Source of the DNA: a virus
Direction: 5' to 3' (one strand)
Length of the DNA stretch: 24,558 nt
Virus record (IMG/VR): IMGVR_UViG_3300025326_000195
Span: 1-24,558 of that record
Under the pieces are notes generated by a model. It was not told the DNA's origin and did no database searches. It saw only the letters and a list, made by a program, of their open reading frames with translations. The position numbers were made by a program, and so were the translations under genes. This document shows positions 14,653-21,698 of the stretch, one piece after another (position 1 is the stretch's first letter; every line of letters begins with the position of its first letter).

Positions 14653-15111
14653 ATGCCACTTAAAAACACACAACTACAAGACTCCTGCGACGCTCTGCTT
14701 AATGACATCTATCAGCAAGTATTGACTTTGCAGGAGGGGTATAAAACTGAAGATGTAACAGAAAATTTAGGGACCGACGATGCTAGAAAGCCCATCACAA
14801 GAACCTACAAGCGCGACAAGTATTTCCAGCTTCTTGAGACGCACTCGGTAATACCAGCGGACGGAATAACAGTTGCAGAAGATGTGGGCGATAAAACGCC
14901 AACAGATCAGAGCGAAACTTATACCGACTTTGGGCTTGTCCTGCCCACTAAAATGCCTATGTCCATCAGCGTGTCGCCTTATCAAAGCCCGATTGGCTGT
15001 GGGTTTGAATTGCGGGCACGGGTTATTGATGCGGAAGTTGAATACCAAAAAGTATTGAACTATGGAAATGAGACTGAGCGAGAACAAAATTGGACGGCTA
15101 TTCAGGGGTAA
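14653..15111 (+). CDS. Hypothetical protein (152 aa)
   Basis: Starts 4 bases after the LamG gene, without a clear ribosome site, so probably coupled to it. The N-terminal part is helical and acidic (LQDSCDALLNDIYQQVLTLQEGY), the rest beta-rich (ETYTDFGLVLPTKMPMSISV, CGFELRARVIDAEVEYQKV). Not recognised. Its 3' end overlaps the kinase start by 50 bases in another frame. It may be a partner of the LamG protein, but only context says so. Confidence 0.7.
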   Translation: MPLKNTQLQDSCDALLNDIYQQVLTLQEGYKTEDVTENLGTDDARKPITRTYKRDKYFQLLETHSVIPADGITVAEDVGDKTPTDQSETYTDFGLVLPTKMPMSISVSPYQSPIGCGFELRARVIDAEVEYQKVLNYGNETEREQNWTAIQG

Positions 15112-16147
15112 GCGAATCTTGATTGTTGGCGACATCATGCTCGATCAGTACCTTGAGGGAAAGATTGAGCGGATGTCACCAGAGGCACCCGTCCCCATAC
15201 TCGATGTGCACCAGATTCGCAATCAATTGGGTGGTGCGGCGAACGTCGCGGCGAATGTTGCGTCATTGGGAGCGCAGGCTTTTTTGATGGGGCATGTCGG
15301 CGAGGATATGCCGGGGCAAATCGTTAGGAATCTATTGACATTGCATCGGGTAGCCTTTATTCCCTTGTCCATCCCAGATCGCCAAACAACCCTCAAGACC
15401 CGCCTTGTCTCAGGGCATCAGCAGATGATTCGCTTCGATCAAGAGACAAAGACACAAATCCATGAAATTGAAAAAGCGATGGAATTGGCATTGCGGCGGT
15501 TGACCTTCAATGGCATTATCCTCTCGGATTATGACAAAGGGGTTTTGACACCCGATTCAATTGCATTCTTCCGAGAGATTGAGAAGAATTGCGGAATGCG
15601 GAATGCGGATTGCGGAATTATGAAGAATTGCGGATTGCAGATTGCGGATTGCGGAATTCAATCCGAAATCCGAAATCCGCAATTCCCCAAGGTCCGAAAT
15701 CATCAATCCGAAATCCGAAATTCTTCAAGCGATATTCCGATTGTCGTTGACCCCAAGCAACGAAACTTCTGGGAATATCAAGGTTTCACCGCAATTACTC
15801 CGAACCTATCAGAAGCATTGAAGGCAACAGAACAGACCGATCATCAATTGGCTTGCGAACAAATCCAGCGAATGCTCAATCCGAAACAGCTTCTCTTAAA
15901 GCGAGGGGAGCAGGGAATGGTATTGATGGAAGGGGAGCAGACCTACGAAATCCCTGCACACCGAGTCGAAGTCGCTGATGTAACTGGCGCAGGAGATACT
16001 GTGATTGCGACATACACGTTAGGGTTGTCATCAGGAATGACAGCATTAGAAGCAGCAAAACTAGCAAATCTAGCGGCATCCATTAGCGTACAACATCATG
16101 GTTGTTATCATATCAAGCCAGAGGACTTAAATGCTCATATTCTTTGA
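15062..16147 (+). CDS. rfaE1: PfkB-family heptose 7-phosphate kinase (RfaE1/HldA-like) with in-frame repeat insertion
   Basis: Resembles D-glycero-beta-D-manno-heptose-7-phosphate kinase, which phosphorylates heptose-7-phosphate at C1 on the way to ADP-heptose. Signs: LIVGDIMLDQYLEGKIERMSPEAPVPILDV (20-49), LGGAANVAANVASLGA (56-71), VVDPKQRNFWEYQGFTAITPN and the PfkB signature DVTGAGDT with catalytic Asp312. There is no adenylyltransferase domain, so it corresponds to the monofunctional kinase. Residues 175-223 are repeat R7; without them the length is about 312, normal for the family. The insertion lies between a helix and the IPIVVDPK strand, probably a surface loop. It overlaps both neighbours in a phage structural operon, so it is cargo rather than a stray host gene. 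The start could also be the ATG at 15068. Confidence 0.88.
   Translation: MEMRLSENKIGRLFRGKRILIVGDIMLDQYLEGKIERMSPEAPVPILDVHQIRNQLGGAANVAANVASLGAQAFLMGHVGEDMPGQIVRNLLTLHRVAFIPLSIPDRQTTLKTRLVSGHQQMIRFDQETKTQIHEIEKAMELALRRLTFNGIILSDYDKGVLTPDSIAFFREIEKNCGMRNADCGIMKNCGLQIADCGIQSEIRNPQFPKVRNHQSEIRNSSSDIPIVVDPKQRNFWEYQGFTAITPNLSEALKATEQTDHQLACEQIQRMLNPKQLLLKRGEQGMVLMEGEQTYEIPAHRVEVADVTGAGDTVIATYTLGLSSGMTALEAAKLANLAASISVQHHGCYHIKPEDLNAHIL
15584..15729. repeat. Heptamer inverted-repeat element R7 (inside the kinase gene)
   Basis: One of the longest copies. Left arm AAGAATTGCGG, AATGCGG x2, ATTGCGG, a second AAGAATTGCGG block and ATTGCAG units; centre GGAATTCAATCC; right arm CCGAAAT/CCGCAAT units, CCCCAAGGTCC, and an outer AATCCGAAATTCTTCAAG. 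Open in the kinase frame (MRNADCG ... SEIRNPQF). Confidence 0.92.
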
Positions 16148-16481
16148 CATTCTCCTGATGTTGATTATTCAATTGGGTGTTGGTTCTTTTGACAATACTT
16201 GGGTATGGACAGCGGCTGAGGGTCCTGATGGATTAAAGTATGAGGTCTACATCCAGTTTGATACGAGCCCATGGGCTCAAGCGGGTATAGTTGACGGGCT
16301 TGAGTATCATCGAGTCAGTGTAAAGCCAGAAAAATACCGAATCAAGGTGCGTGCGGTCGATGAGGCAAACAATACGGGGCCGTTTTCTGATGAATCGGTA
16401 TGGCTCATTATTAAACCGTTCACGAAACCGGGAACGCCCGGTATCAAAACCATTACTGTGAATATAGATGCGGGGAAATAA
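16131..16481 (+). CDS. Small protein with hydrophobic N-terminus and fibronectin-III-like domain
   Basis: 116 residues; the ATG lies inside the last codons of the kinase gene (17-base overlap). Residues 1-19 are hydrophobic (MLIFFDILLMLIIQLGVGS), like a membrane anchor or signal segment. The rest reads as one fibronectin-III-like beta-sandwich: LKYEVYIQFDTSPW, HRVSVKPEKYRIKVRAVDEANNTGPFSDESVW. Such domains are common in phage fibres and tail proteins and mediate surface contacts. A membrane segment on a phage structural protein is odd; the true start might instead be further in, although no later ATG with a ribosome site is seen. Confidence 0.65.
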   Translation: MLIFFDILLMLIIQLGVGSFDNTWVWTAAEGPDGLKYEVYIQFDTSPWAQAGIVDGLEYHRVSVKPEKYRIKVRAVDEANNTGPFSDESVWLIIKPFTKPGTPGIKTITVNIDAGK

Positions 16482-17429
16482 GTGGCAGTCTCAACATTTG
16501 CGCTCGTGACATTGGGCAGAATCAAAACTGAATTAGATATAGCCGATGCTGACATCAATACTCGTCGTGATGCGTGGATTGAACGAACCATTGAGCAGGT
16601 CACGCGAGACTTTGAATCCTCAATCGGCAGGGGGATTATCGCGCGTGACTATCGACATGACCTTGACGGAACGGGCAGGAGTACCCTCTTTACTCCGCAA
16701 TATCCAATCCTCGCCATTCAGACGTTGATTGTTGACATAGAGCGCAAGTTTGAGAGAACCATTGACATCATACCCGCTACCAGCCGCGCCATAAACCCTT
16801 CGATGGATGGGGCGGTTCAGATTTATAATCAGTGGGGAGTTTTTGGGGAAGGCAACCGAAATGTTAGAATCTTCTATCATGCAGGGTACGCCTTGCTCGC
16901 CGTCAATTTCGGCAGTACCCAATTCGCCTTCTCCGAGCACACGACAGGAGGGACTCGGTATACCGTGACCATTCCTCCAGGTGAATATGATCCCATTACG
17001 CTCGGCTCGATTGTGGCGTCTGAAATGAGCGGAGCGGGCTTAAATACCTATCAACTCAACTATGTGACCACGACCCGCAAATTCAAAATGATTCGGACTG
17101 CCGGAAATGCCGCCGCAACCAAACTCAAGGTTTTTGCTAACAGCGGTACAAAGACCTTTTTGCCGATTATTGGGTTTAATACGAGTGCAGATCTGACAGG
17201 TGCAACTGCCTATACGGGCGGAACATCAGTCAAGCCTAAAGTTCCTTTCGATCTTGAGCGCGCCGCCGTGAGCATGGTTGTTTATCATTTTGATCGAAGC
17301 AATTATGGCGCAGCCAGACGACAGATAAGATCAGAGTCCATTGGGGATTACTCAGTAAGCTATACCGAGAAATTCCCTCCTGAAGTCGATTCGGTATTAG
17401 CCAAATACAGAGGATTTTATTTAGACTGA
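16482..17429 (+). CDS. Head-tail connector (gp6-like) with an inserted domain
   Basis: Starts with GTG directly after the previous stop, with GGGG upstream. Residues 1-138 match the gp6-type adaptor that docks under the portal: LVTLGRIKTELDI, a helix with AWIERTIEQVTRDFESSIGR, QYPILAIQTL and NVRIFYHAGYA. The C-terminal part, 252-315 (KVPFDLERAAVSMVVYHF, ESIGDYSVSY, PPEVDSVLAKYR), completes that fold. Residues about 140-251 form an extra domain (YTVTIPPGEYDPITLGSIV ... FNTSADLTGATAYTGG) not present in ordinary adaptors, which are about 100-200 residues long. It forms the first ring of the neck. Confidence 0.82.
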   Translation: MAVSTFALVTLGRIKTELDIADADINTRRDAWIERTIEQVTRDFESSIGRGIIARDYRHDLDGTGRSTLFTPQYPILAIQTLIVDIERKFERTIDIIPATSRAINPSMDGAVQIYNQWGVFGEGNRNVRIFYHAGYALLAVNFGSTQFAFSEHTTGGTRYTVTIPPGEYDPITLGSIVASEMSGAGLNTYQLNYVTTTRKFKMIRTAGNAAATKLKVFANSGTKTFLPIIGFNTSADLTGATAYTGGTSVKPKVPFDLERAAVSMVVYHFDRSNYGAARRQIRSESIGDYSVSYTEKFPPEVDSVLAKYRGFYLD

Positions 17430-17761
17430 TGAGCCTAAACGCCCTGCTTTATTCCACATGCACAGTCCAATCCTTTGCCACTGCCGTCAATGCAATCGGT
17501 GAAGTGACAGTATCATACACGGCAGGCACGGCTTACAAATGCCGAAAGACGGCGGTACTTATCGCAGGCGAAAACAGAAGTGCCGCGCGGATTGTCGATG
17601 TGAACCGCGACAAATTCTTTTTTCTTCCATCAACACCTGTTACGGAGCCGGGGCGGATTCAATTGCTCGGCCAATCCTACAATGTGTTGCGAGTCGATAA
17701 GTTTCCAGGTGGGCAAGGGACAATTCATCATTTGGAAGTCATTACGGAGAGAATGATATGA
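17429..17761 (+). CDS. Head-closure / head-tail joining protein
   Basis: 110 residues, start overlapping the previous stop (TGATG). Compact beta-barrel pattern with VTVSYTAGTAYKCRKTAVL and the closing YNVLRVDKFPGGQGTIHHLEVITERM, typical of SPP1 gp16 / HK97-type joining proteins, which plug the connector after packaging and bind the tail. Its order directly after the connector supports this. Confidence 0.75.
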   Translation: MSLNALLYSTCTVQSFATAVNAIGEVTVSYTAGTAYKCRKTAVLIAGENRSAARIVDVNRDKFFFLPSTPVTEPGRIQLLGQSYNVLRVDKFPGGQGTIHHLEVITERMI

Positions 17762-18231
17762 CCGAACAAGAATTAGCAAACCACATAACCACAGACCCCG
17801 ACACGATTGGGTTATCATGGCTCAAAACAGACAAAGAAATCTATGTACTTCTGCACGATAAGACACTTGGCATCTATGTGCCCATTGCCACGCCCAAGTA
17901 TCGTGTGCTTCAATGGACAGGTGGGAACGGATTGTTAGATCGATTAAACACCAATCAGACGGCGCATATTGATTCTACGATTCGGTCAATCTGCCGTGCC
18001 GGGATACTAATGTTTCAGGATGGCACTATCTCTGAAATTAACTTCAATGAGCCAGAGAATCAAGCACTACTTGATGCTCTTATTGCTGGAGGCGTCATGA
18101 CAGCGGACGAGAAAACAGACTTGATGAATAATCTTGCTCGTCATGCGGCGAGTACCCTTGAGAAGGCATTTGGGATTGGGGCGGAAACCACTTACGGGAT
18201 GATTGAACGAGCGCGGAAGGTAGGTGTGTGA
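17758..18231 (+). CDS. Phage protein of unknown function (157 aa)
   Basis: ATGA overlap with the previous gene. The first half is mixed alpha/beta (DTIGLSWLKTDKEIYVLLHD). The second half has ENQALLDALIAGGVMTADEKTDLMNNLARHAAS followed by AFGIGAETTYGMIERARKV, a helical C-terminal pattern I have seen in a recurrent family of phage proteins next to neck or tail genes (from memory). It is probably a structural or assembly protein. No catalytic motif. Confidence 0.75.
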   Translation: MTEQELANHITTDPDTIGLSWLKTDKEIYVLLHDKTLGIYVPIATPKYRVLQWTGGNGLLDRLNTNQTAHIDSTIRSICRAGILMFQDGTISEINFNEPENQALLDALIAGGVMTADEKTDLMNNLARHAASTLEKAFGIGAETTYGMIERARKVGV

Positions 18232-18794
18232 TGCCAAACGAAGTCTTACAAAAGGTTGGAACTCAGCTTGTTTTTGCTGACCATGCAGGTGACTTCGGCC
18301 CGGTAGCAGCAAATGATTTGCGGCAAGGAACGCCAACAACAGTACAAGCGGCGGTAGCATCATTGGCCGATGGTGCCGCGTGGCAAAGTGCTAAGTTTGA
18401 TTTCGGTGCAACTCGTGCAGCACAATTCTCACTCACCGCCGCGATTGAGTTCGCTGCAACACCTACAGCTGGTGACACCGTTCAGATCTATTTGGCACCA
18501 TCTTCTGATAGTGTTGCCGCAAATAGTAACCCAGGCGGAGTCTCTGGTAGTTCGTCTGCTTACGCGGGTTATTCCTCAAATCTTGCCGCAAGCGTTGCGC
18601 AATTGCAACAAATCGGAATCTTTATTTGCACGGCGCAAATCACAGGGACTGTGCAAATTGCATTCGTCTCAATCTTTTCTGCCCCCGAGCGCTACGGGAC
18701 ACTCATCATAAAAAATGAATCGAACGCTGCATTTCATTCAGATGATGTAGAGACCCACTTCGTGATAACCCCCATCATTGATGAGGTTCAATAA
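18231..18794 (+). CDS. Phage structural protein, beta-rich (187 aa)
   Basis: The ATG at 18231 overlaps the previous stop (TGATG); a GTG one codon earlier is unnecessary. The sequence ADHAGDFGPVAANDLRQGTP ... WQSAKFDFGATRAAQFSL ... AAIEFAATPTAGDTVQIYLAPS ... PERYGTLIIKNESNAAFHSDDVETHF follows a pattern I recall from virion proteins in siphoviruses of diverse hosts. Few charges and Ala/Ser-rich, as in fibre-associated or decoration proteins. The gene ends one base before the next ATG, so it is probably co-translated with the LamG fibre. Confidence 0.75.
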   Translation: MPNEVLQKVGTQLVFADHAGDFGPVAANDLRQGTPTTVQAAVASLADGAAWQSAKFDFGATRAAQFSLTAAIEFAATPTAGDTVQIYLAPSSDSVAANSNPGGVSGSSSAYAGYSSNLAASVAQLQQIGIFICTAQITGTVQIAFVSIFSAPERYGTLIIKNESNAAFHSDDVETHFVITPIIDEVQ

Positions 18795-18795
18795 A

Positions 18796-20463
18796 ATGAG
18801 ACGAACCCTAAAGCCCTCGGTCGGTGAGTTATCAGATGGTCGGTGGCGCGTGGATTCCGTCTGGCGTGGCTTGGTTGGGGCATGGTTCTTTCTGGAAGGT
18901 GGGGGGCAGGTCGCTCATGATTATTCGGGGCAAGGCCATCACGGAACGCTGACGGGCATGGCCTCTCCGCCGAGTCCCACGTCTGGGTGGAATGTGGGGC
19001 AATTTGGACATGCTCTAGCTTATGATGGAATTAATGATTATGTGTCAATCCCAGATACCCCAATTCTAAATCCTGCTCAAATTACCATTGCGGCGAGTCT
19101 TGTGCCGACTGATGTAACCTCAAACACAGTACTGTTAAAGCCAAAATCAACCCATACCAGCCCCTTTTATCAATATGGTTTTAGGTTTGGTTCTGGTGCA
19201 ACGCTGTCTTTTAACTACAGCGTTGGCTCAACGTTAGCGGCGGCGACTACGACTGCAACATATAGCGCTGGACAGAGACTGCACATCGTGGGTACTTACG
19301 ATGGAGTCACTGGAAAAATATATGTAAATGGCATTTTGCAAGCAACTAGCACTGCGGTATCGGGGAATCTGAATATTTATGCGACTGCTCTTAATATTGG
19401 GCGGAGCGCGAATGTGGGCGAATATGCCACGGGCAAAATGGACGGCGTGTTACTATACAATCGTGCGTTGATGGACTCTGAAGTTAAACAACTCTACGTT
19501 AATTTCTTCCCAGATGTTCGGCGTCGGGTGTATTTTGTACCGACGACAGGCATAACAACAAAAATCTTTACTGAGTCGGTTGGGTTATCGAAAGCATTGA
19601 TCCATCAACCAACCCAGATTTATACTGAGTCAATTGGGTTGGCAGAATCTTCTCTTGCCAAACTGATTCAAGCATTCTTAGAATCATTAGGGCTGACTGA
19701 ATCTCGGGCTTTACTCGCTTCAATGGTTCGCTCGGAGTCAACGGGATTATCCGAGTCTCACGTCAGAATATCGACCGAGATTTTTGCTGAGTCAGTTGGG
19801 TTGGCAGAATCTTCTCTTGCCAAATTGATTCAAGCATTCTTAGAATCATTCGGGGTGACTGAATCTCAGATGTTATTAGCTTCAATGGTACGCTTGGAGT
19901 CGGTGGGATTATCCGAGTCTCAAGTTAGACAGCCGACCCAGATTTATGAGGAGTCAATCGGATTAGCGGAATCGTCTCTTGCCAAATTGATTCAAGCATT
20001 CTTAGAATCATTAGGGTTGACTGAATCAAGGGCTTTGTTGGCTTCAATGGTTCGTTCGGAGTCGGTGGGATTATCTGAGGCTAATGTCAGAATGCCGACC
20101 GAGATTTTTGCTGAGTCGGTTGGGTTGGCCGAGTCATTCACAAAAGCACTTTTAGTGATTCAGGCATTCCTTGAATCATTGGATTTGATTGAATCTGAAA
20201 CCCGAATGGTGGTAGTGACTCACGATGAAGCGATGTTATTACAAGAGTCCTTCACAAAAACAGTCACGCAAATTTTACTTGAGCATTTGGGGTTATCAGA
20301 AGCCGCAACTTTTGGACAAGTTATCGTCACGGCAATCCTAATCCCTGTTTTCGTGGAACTGTTAGCGCAACGATTCTTTGATACCCTTATCGAATCCGAG
20401 TCATTTCTTGATATTTCAACTGAGTCTGCTAAAATGGTTGAGGTGAATATAGATAATGGCTAA
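18796..20463 (+). CDS. LamG fibre protein with 18-residue tandem repeats
   Basis: The true start is the ATG at 18796, one base after the previous stop. 555 residues: a LamG/concanavalin-like domain (about 25-235: LVGAWFFLEGGGQVAHDYSG, LAYDGINDYVSIPD, LHIVGTYDGVTGKIYVNG, MDGVLLYNRALMDSEVKQLY), a short linker VRRRVYFVPTTG, then from residue 260 about 13 units of 18 residues with the consensus ES.GL.ES followed by 10 mostly hydrophobic positions. The units group into a 54-residue higher-order repeat. Such repeats probably form an extended trimeric shaft; LamG would bind a host glycan. The last 8 bases overlap the next gene. Confidence 0.85.
   Translation: MRRTLKPSVGELSDGRWRVDSVWRGLVGAWFFLEGGGQVAHDYSGQGHHGTLTGMASPPSPTSGWNVGQFGHALAYDGINDYVSIPDTPILNPAQITIAASLVPTDVTSNTVLLKPKSTHTSPFYQYGFRFGSGATLSFNYSVGSTLAAATTTATYSAGQRLHIVGTYDGVTGKIYVNGILQATSTAVSGNLNIYATALNIGRSANVGEYATGKMDGVLLYNRALMDSEVKQLYVNFFPDVRRRVYFVPTTGITTKIFTESVGLSKALIHQPTQIYTESIGLAESSLAKLIQAFLESLGLTESRALLASMVRSESTGLSESHVRISTEIFAESVGLAESSLAKLIQAFLESFGVTESQMLLASMVRLESVGLSESQVRQPTQIYEESIGLAESSLAKLIQAFLESLGLTESRALLASMVRSESVGLSEANVRMPTEIFAESVGLAESFTKALLVIQAFLESLDLIESETRMVVVTHDEAMLLQESFTKTVTQILLEHLGLSEAATFGQVIVTAILIPVFVELLAQRFFDTLIESESFLDISTESAKMVEVNIDNG
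19573..20290 (+). repeat. 162-base tandem repeat in the fibre gene
   Basis: The motif GAGTC(A/G)..TGGGTT recurs at 19627, 19789, 19951 and 20113, exactly 162 bases apart, giving three full copies plus diverging edges. Each copy contains three 54-base sub-units. The words for SSLAKLIQAFLES are nearly identical between copies at DNA level, showing recent expansion. Confidence 0.92.
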
Positions 20464-20734
20464 AGAGGCATCAGGGCTTACAGAGGTATTAGTTCGGCGA
20501 ATTCAAACCGATAGCGGCATAACTGAACTCAGGAATGATGCACGGTTTCAGCTAAATAAGCGAATCACACAGGCATGGGATATGCTCTTAAAAGAGATGG
20601 AAGAATTGCGGATTTCGGATTGCGGAATTAAAATCCGAAATCATCAATCCGAAATCCGCAATTCCCTTATGCTCTTAAAAGAGATGGAAAAAAGGAGGGT
20701 TGAAAATGGAGCTTCACGGAATCCTGATTCGTAG
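20456..20734 (+). CDS. Small fibre-associated protein interrupted in frame by repeat R8
   Basis: 92 residues, ATG overlapping the end of the fibre gene. The native part is MAKEASGLTEVLVRRIQTDS...RITQAWDMLLKEMEK...; residues about 50-78 come from R8 plus a duplicated MLLKEME. Without the insertion (87 bases) the protein would be 63 residues, so the element kept the frame. The beginning, ASGLTEVLVRRIQ, resembles the ES.GL.ES fibre repeat. Its 3' end overlaps the next gene. Function unknown; perhaps a fibre tip or chaperone peptide. Confidence 0.65.
   Translation: MAKEASGLTEVLVRRIQTDSGITELRNDARFQLNKRITQAWDMLLKEMEELRISDCGIKIRNHQSEIRNSLMLLKEMEKRRVENGASRNPDS
20581..20689. mobile_element. Repeat R8 with 22-base target-site duplication
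   Basis: The core 20603-20667 (GAATTGCGGATTTCGGATT...GAAATCCGCAATTCCCT) is an inverted heptamer repeat. It is flanked by exact 22-base direct repeats at 20581-20602 and 20668-20689 (TATGCTCTTA...GATGGAA). Removing the core and one flank restores a continuous reading frame (QAWDMLLKEMEKRR). Confidence 0.9.
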
Positions 20735-21152
20735 GGTCACGATGAACGATGGAAAGATTGTTGAATTTGCACCCGCTCATAATACCATCGTCAATGTAGG
20801 GCGGTATCATGTCGCCGATTTGATTGGAAAGAAGTCAAGCAGGGGATTCACACACCTTGCAATGGGGACCAACAGAACAGGTGCAACCCCCGCCAACTCT
20901 GCGCTAGTGAGTGAATTGACAACGGGCGGGCTATCGAGGGCGGCGGCTACCATCACCAGAACCCTCACAACCGTCCAATTCGTTAAAACATTCACACTGA
21001 CGACGGCAAAGAGCATTATGGAATACGGCATCTTTAACTCACAGACGGTTGCTGTTGGCACCATGATGTCACGGATTACACAAGTGACGCTTACGCTGGC
21101 AAATGCAAACAAGATTCAACTGGACTGGAGCATTGGCGTTCGGAGGGTGTAA
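20706..21152 (+). CDS. Phage tail-fibre-like structural protein (148 aa)
   Basis: The ATG at 20706 follows AAAGGAGGG with good spacing; a TTG six bases earlier is less likely. The pattern HNTIVNVGRYHVADLIG ... FTHLAMGTNRTGATPANSALVSEL ... GLSRAAATITRT ... IMEYGIFNS ... GTMMSRITQ ... LDWSIGVRRV is one I associate with small virion or tail-tip proteins widespread in phages. The stop codon lies in the 16-base segment that is duplicated around R9. Exact position in the virion unknown. Confidence 0.75.
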   Translation: MELHGILIRRVTMNDGKIVEFAPAHNTIVNVGRYHVADLIGKKSSRGFTHLAMGTNRTGATPANSALVSELTTGGLSRAAATITRTLTTVQFVKTFTLTTAKSIMEYGIFNSQTVAVGTMMSRITQVTLTLANANKIQLDWSIGVRRV

Positions 21153-21347
21153 CTGGGAAGAGATTGCGGACCTTGGGGAATTAGGAAGAATTGCGGATTT
21201 GGGATTGCGGAATGCGGATTGGAAGAGACATCTTCAATTCCGAAATCCGAAATTCGGATCATTCCGAAATTCTTCGCGTCCGAAATCCTCAATTCTTCGC
21301 GTCCGAAATCCGCAATCTGCAATTCTTCAAAGTTCGGAGGGTGTAAC
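21138..21347. mobile_element. Repeat R9 with 16-base target-site duplication
   Basis: The insert 21154-21331 contains ATTGCGG units, CCTTGGGGAATT, the centre GGAAGAGACATCTTC and CCGAAAT/CCGCAAT units ending ATTCTTCAAA. It is flanked by the exact direct repeat GTTCGGAGGGTGTAAC at 21138-21153 and 21332-21347. That segment holds the upstream stop codon and the downstream Shine-Dalgarno, so both genes remain intact. Confidence 0.9.
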
Positions 21348-21349
21348 CG

Positions 21350-21667
21350 ATGATAACCTATACAGCGGGTGAACCCGTCTTGAGTTTAGTAACACTCAAG
21401 TCGCGAACCACAAGCAATCCATTCACGGCCGCAACCCTCTTTAATCCCGCAGTTGCTGCTAAGATGACCATCAAATTCAGGGAAGATAAATCGGTCAAAG
21501 TGAATGCCGTTTCGATGTCAAGCGTGAGTAAGGGAAAATACTACCACATCTACCAGACGCTTGCGACGACGCAGCCAGGACTTTATGATCGGCATATTCT
21601 CGTCGATGACACCACCTATGACACCGTAGGAGAAAACAGCTTTGAGATTCTCAAGCCGTTAGTTTAG
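21350..21667 (+). CDS. Small beta-rich structural protein (105 aa)
   Basis: Ribosome site GGAGG (right copy of the R9 duplication) before the ATG. Sequence pattern VLSLVTLKSRTTSNPF..ATLFNPAVAAKMTIKFRED..., then SKGKYYHIYQTLATTQPGLYDRHILVDDTTYDTVGENSFEIL, reads like one Ig-like beta-sandwich of the kind found in phage head-tail or tail proteins. No more specific assignment. The last base of its stop codon is the first base of hairpin H1. Confidence 0.7.
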   Translation: MITYTAGEPVLSLVTLKSRTTSNPFTAATLFNPAVAAKMTIKFREDKSVKVNAVSMSSVSKGKYYHIYQTLATTQPGLYDRHILVDDTTYDTVGENSFEILKPLV

Positions 21668-21692
21668 TTGTCTTTTAGAAACCTAAGACAAC
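21667..21692. other. Small hairpin H1, related to H2
   Basis: Stem GTTGTCTT (21667-21674) / AAGACAAC (21685-21692) around TTAGAAACCT. Read on the minus strand it is GTTGTCTTAGGTTTCTAAAAGACAAC in pieces, matching H2 in the inner sequence, with paired changes in the outer stem. It sits 6 bases before an ATG that has no Shine-Dalgarno. Confidence 0.7.
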
Positions 21693-21698
21693 GTTATC

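Noticed and set aside
15062-16147. Kinase as host sequence joined by misassembly
   Set aside because: It overlaps phage genes on both sides and contains the same repeat family as its neighbours, so a join artefact is unlikely.
21377-21400. Hairpin CTTGAGT/ACTCAAG in the 105-aa gene
   Set aside because: Seven pairs inside coding sequence, without similarity to H1/H2; probably chance.
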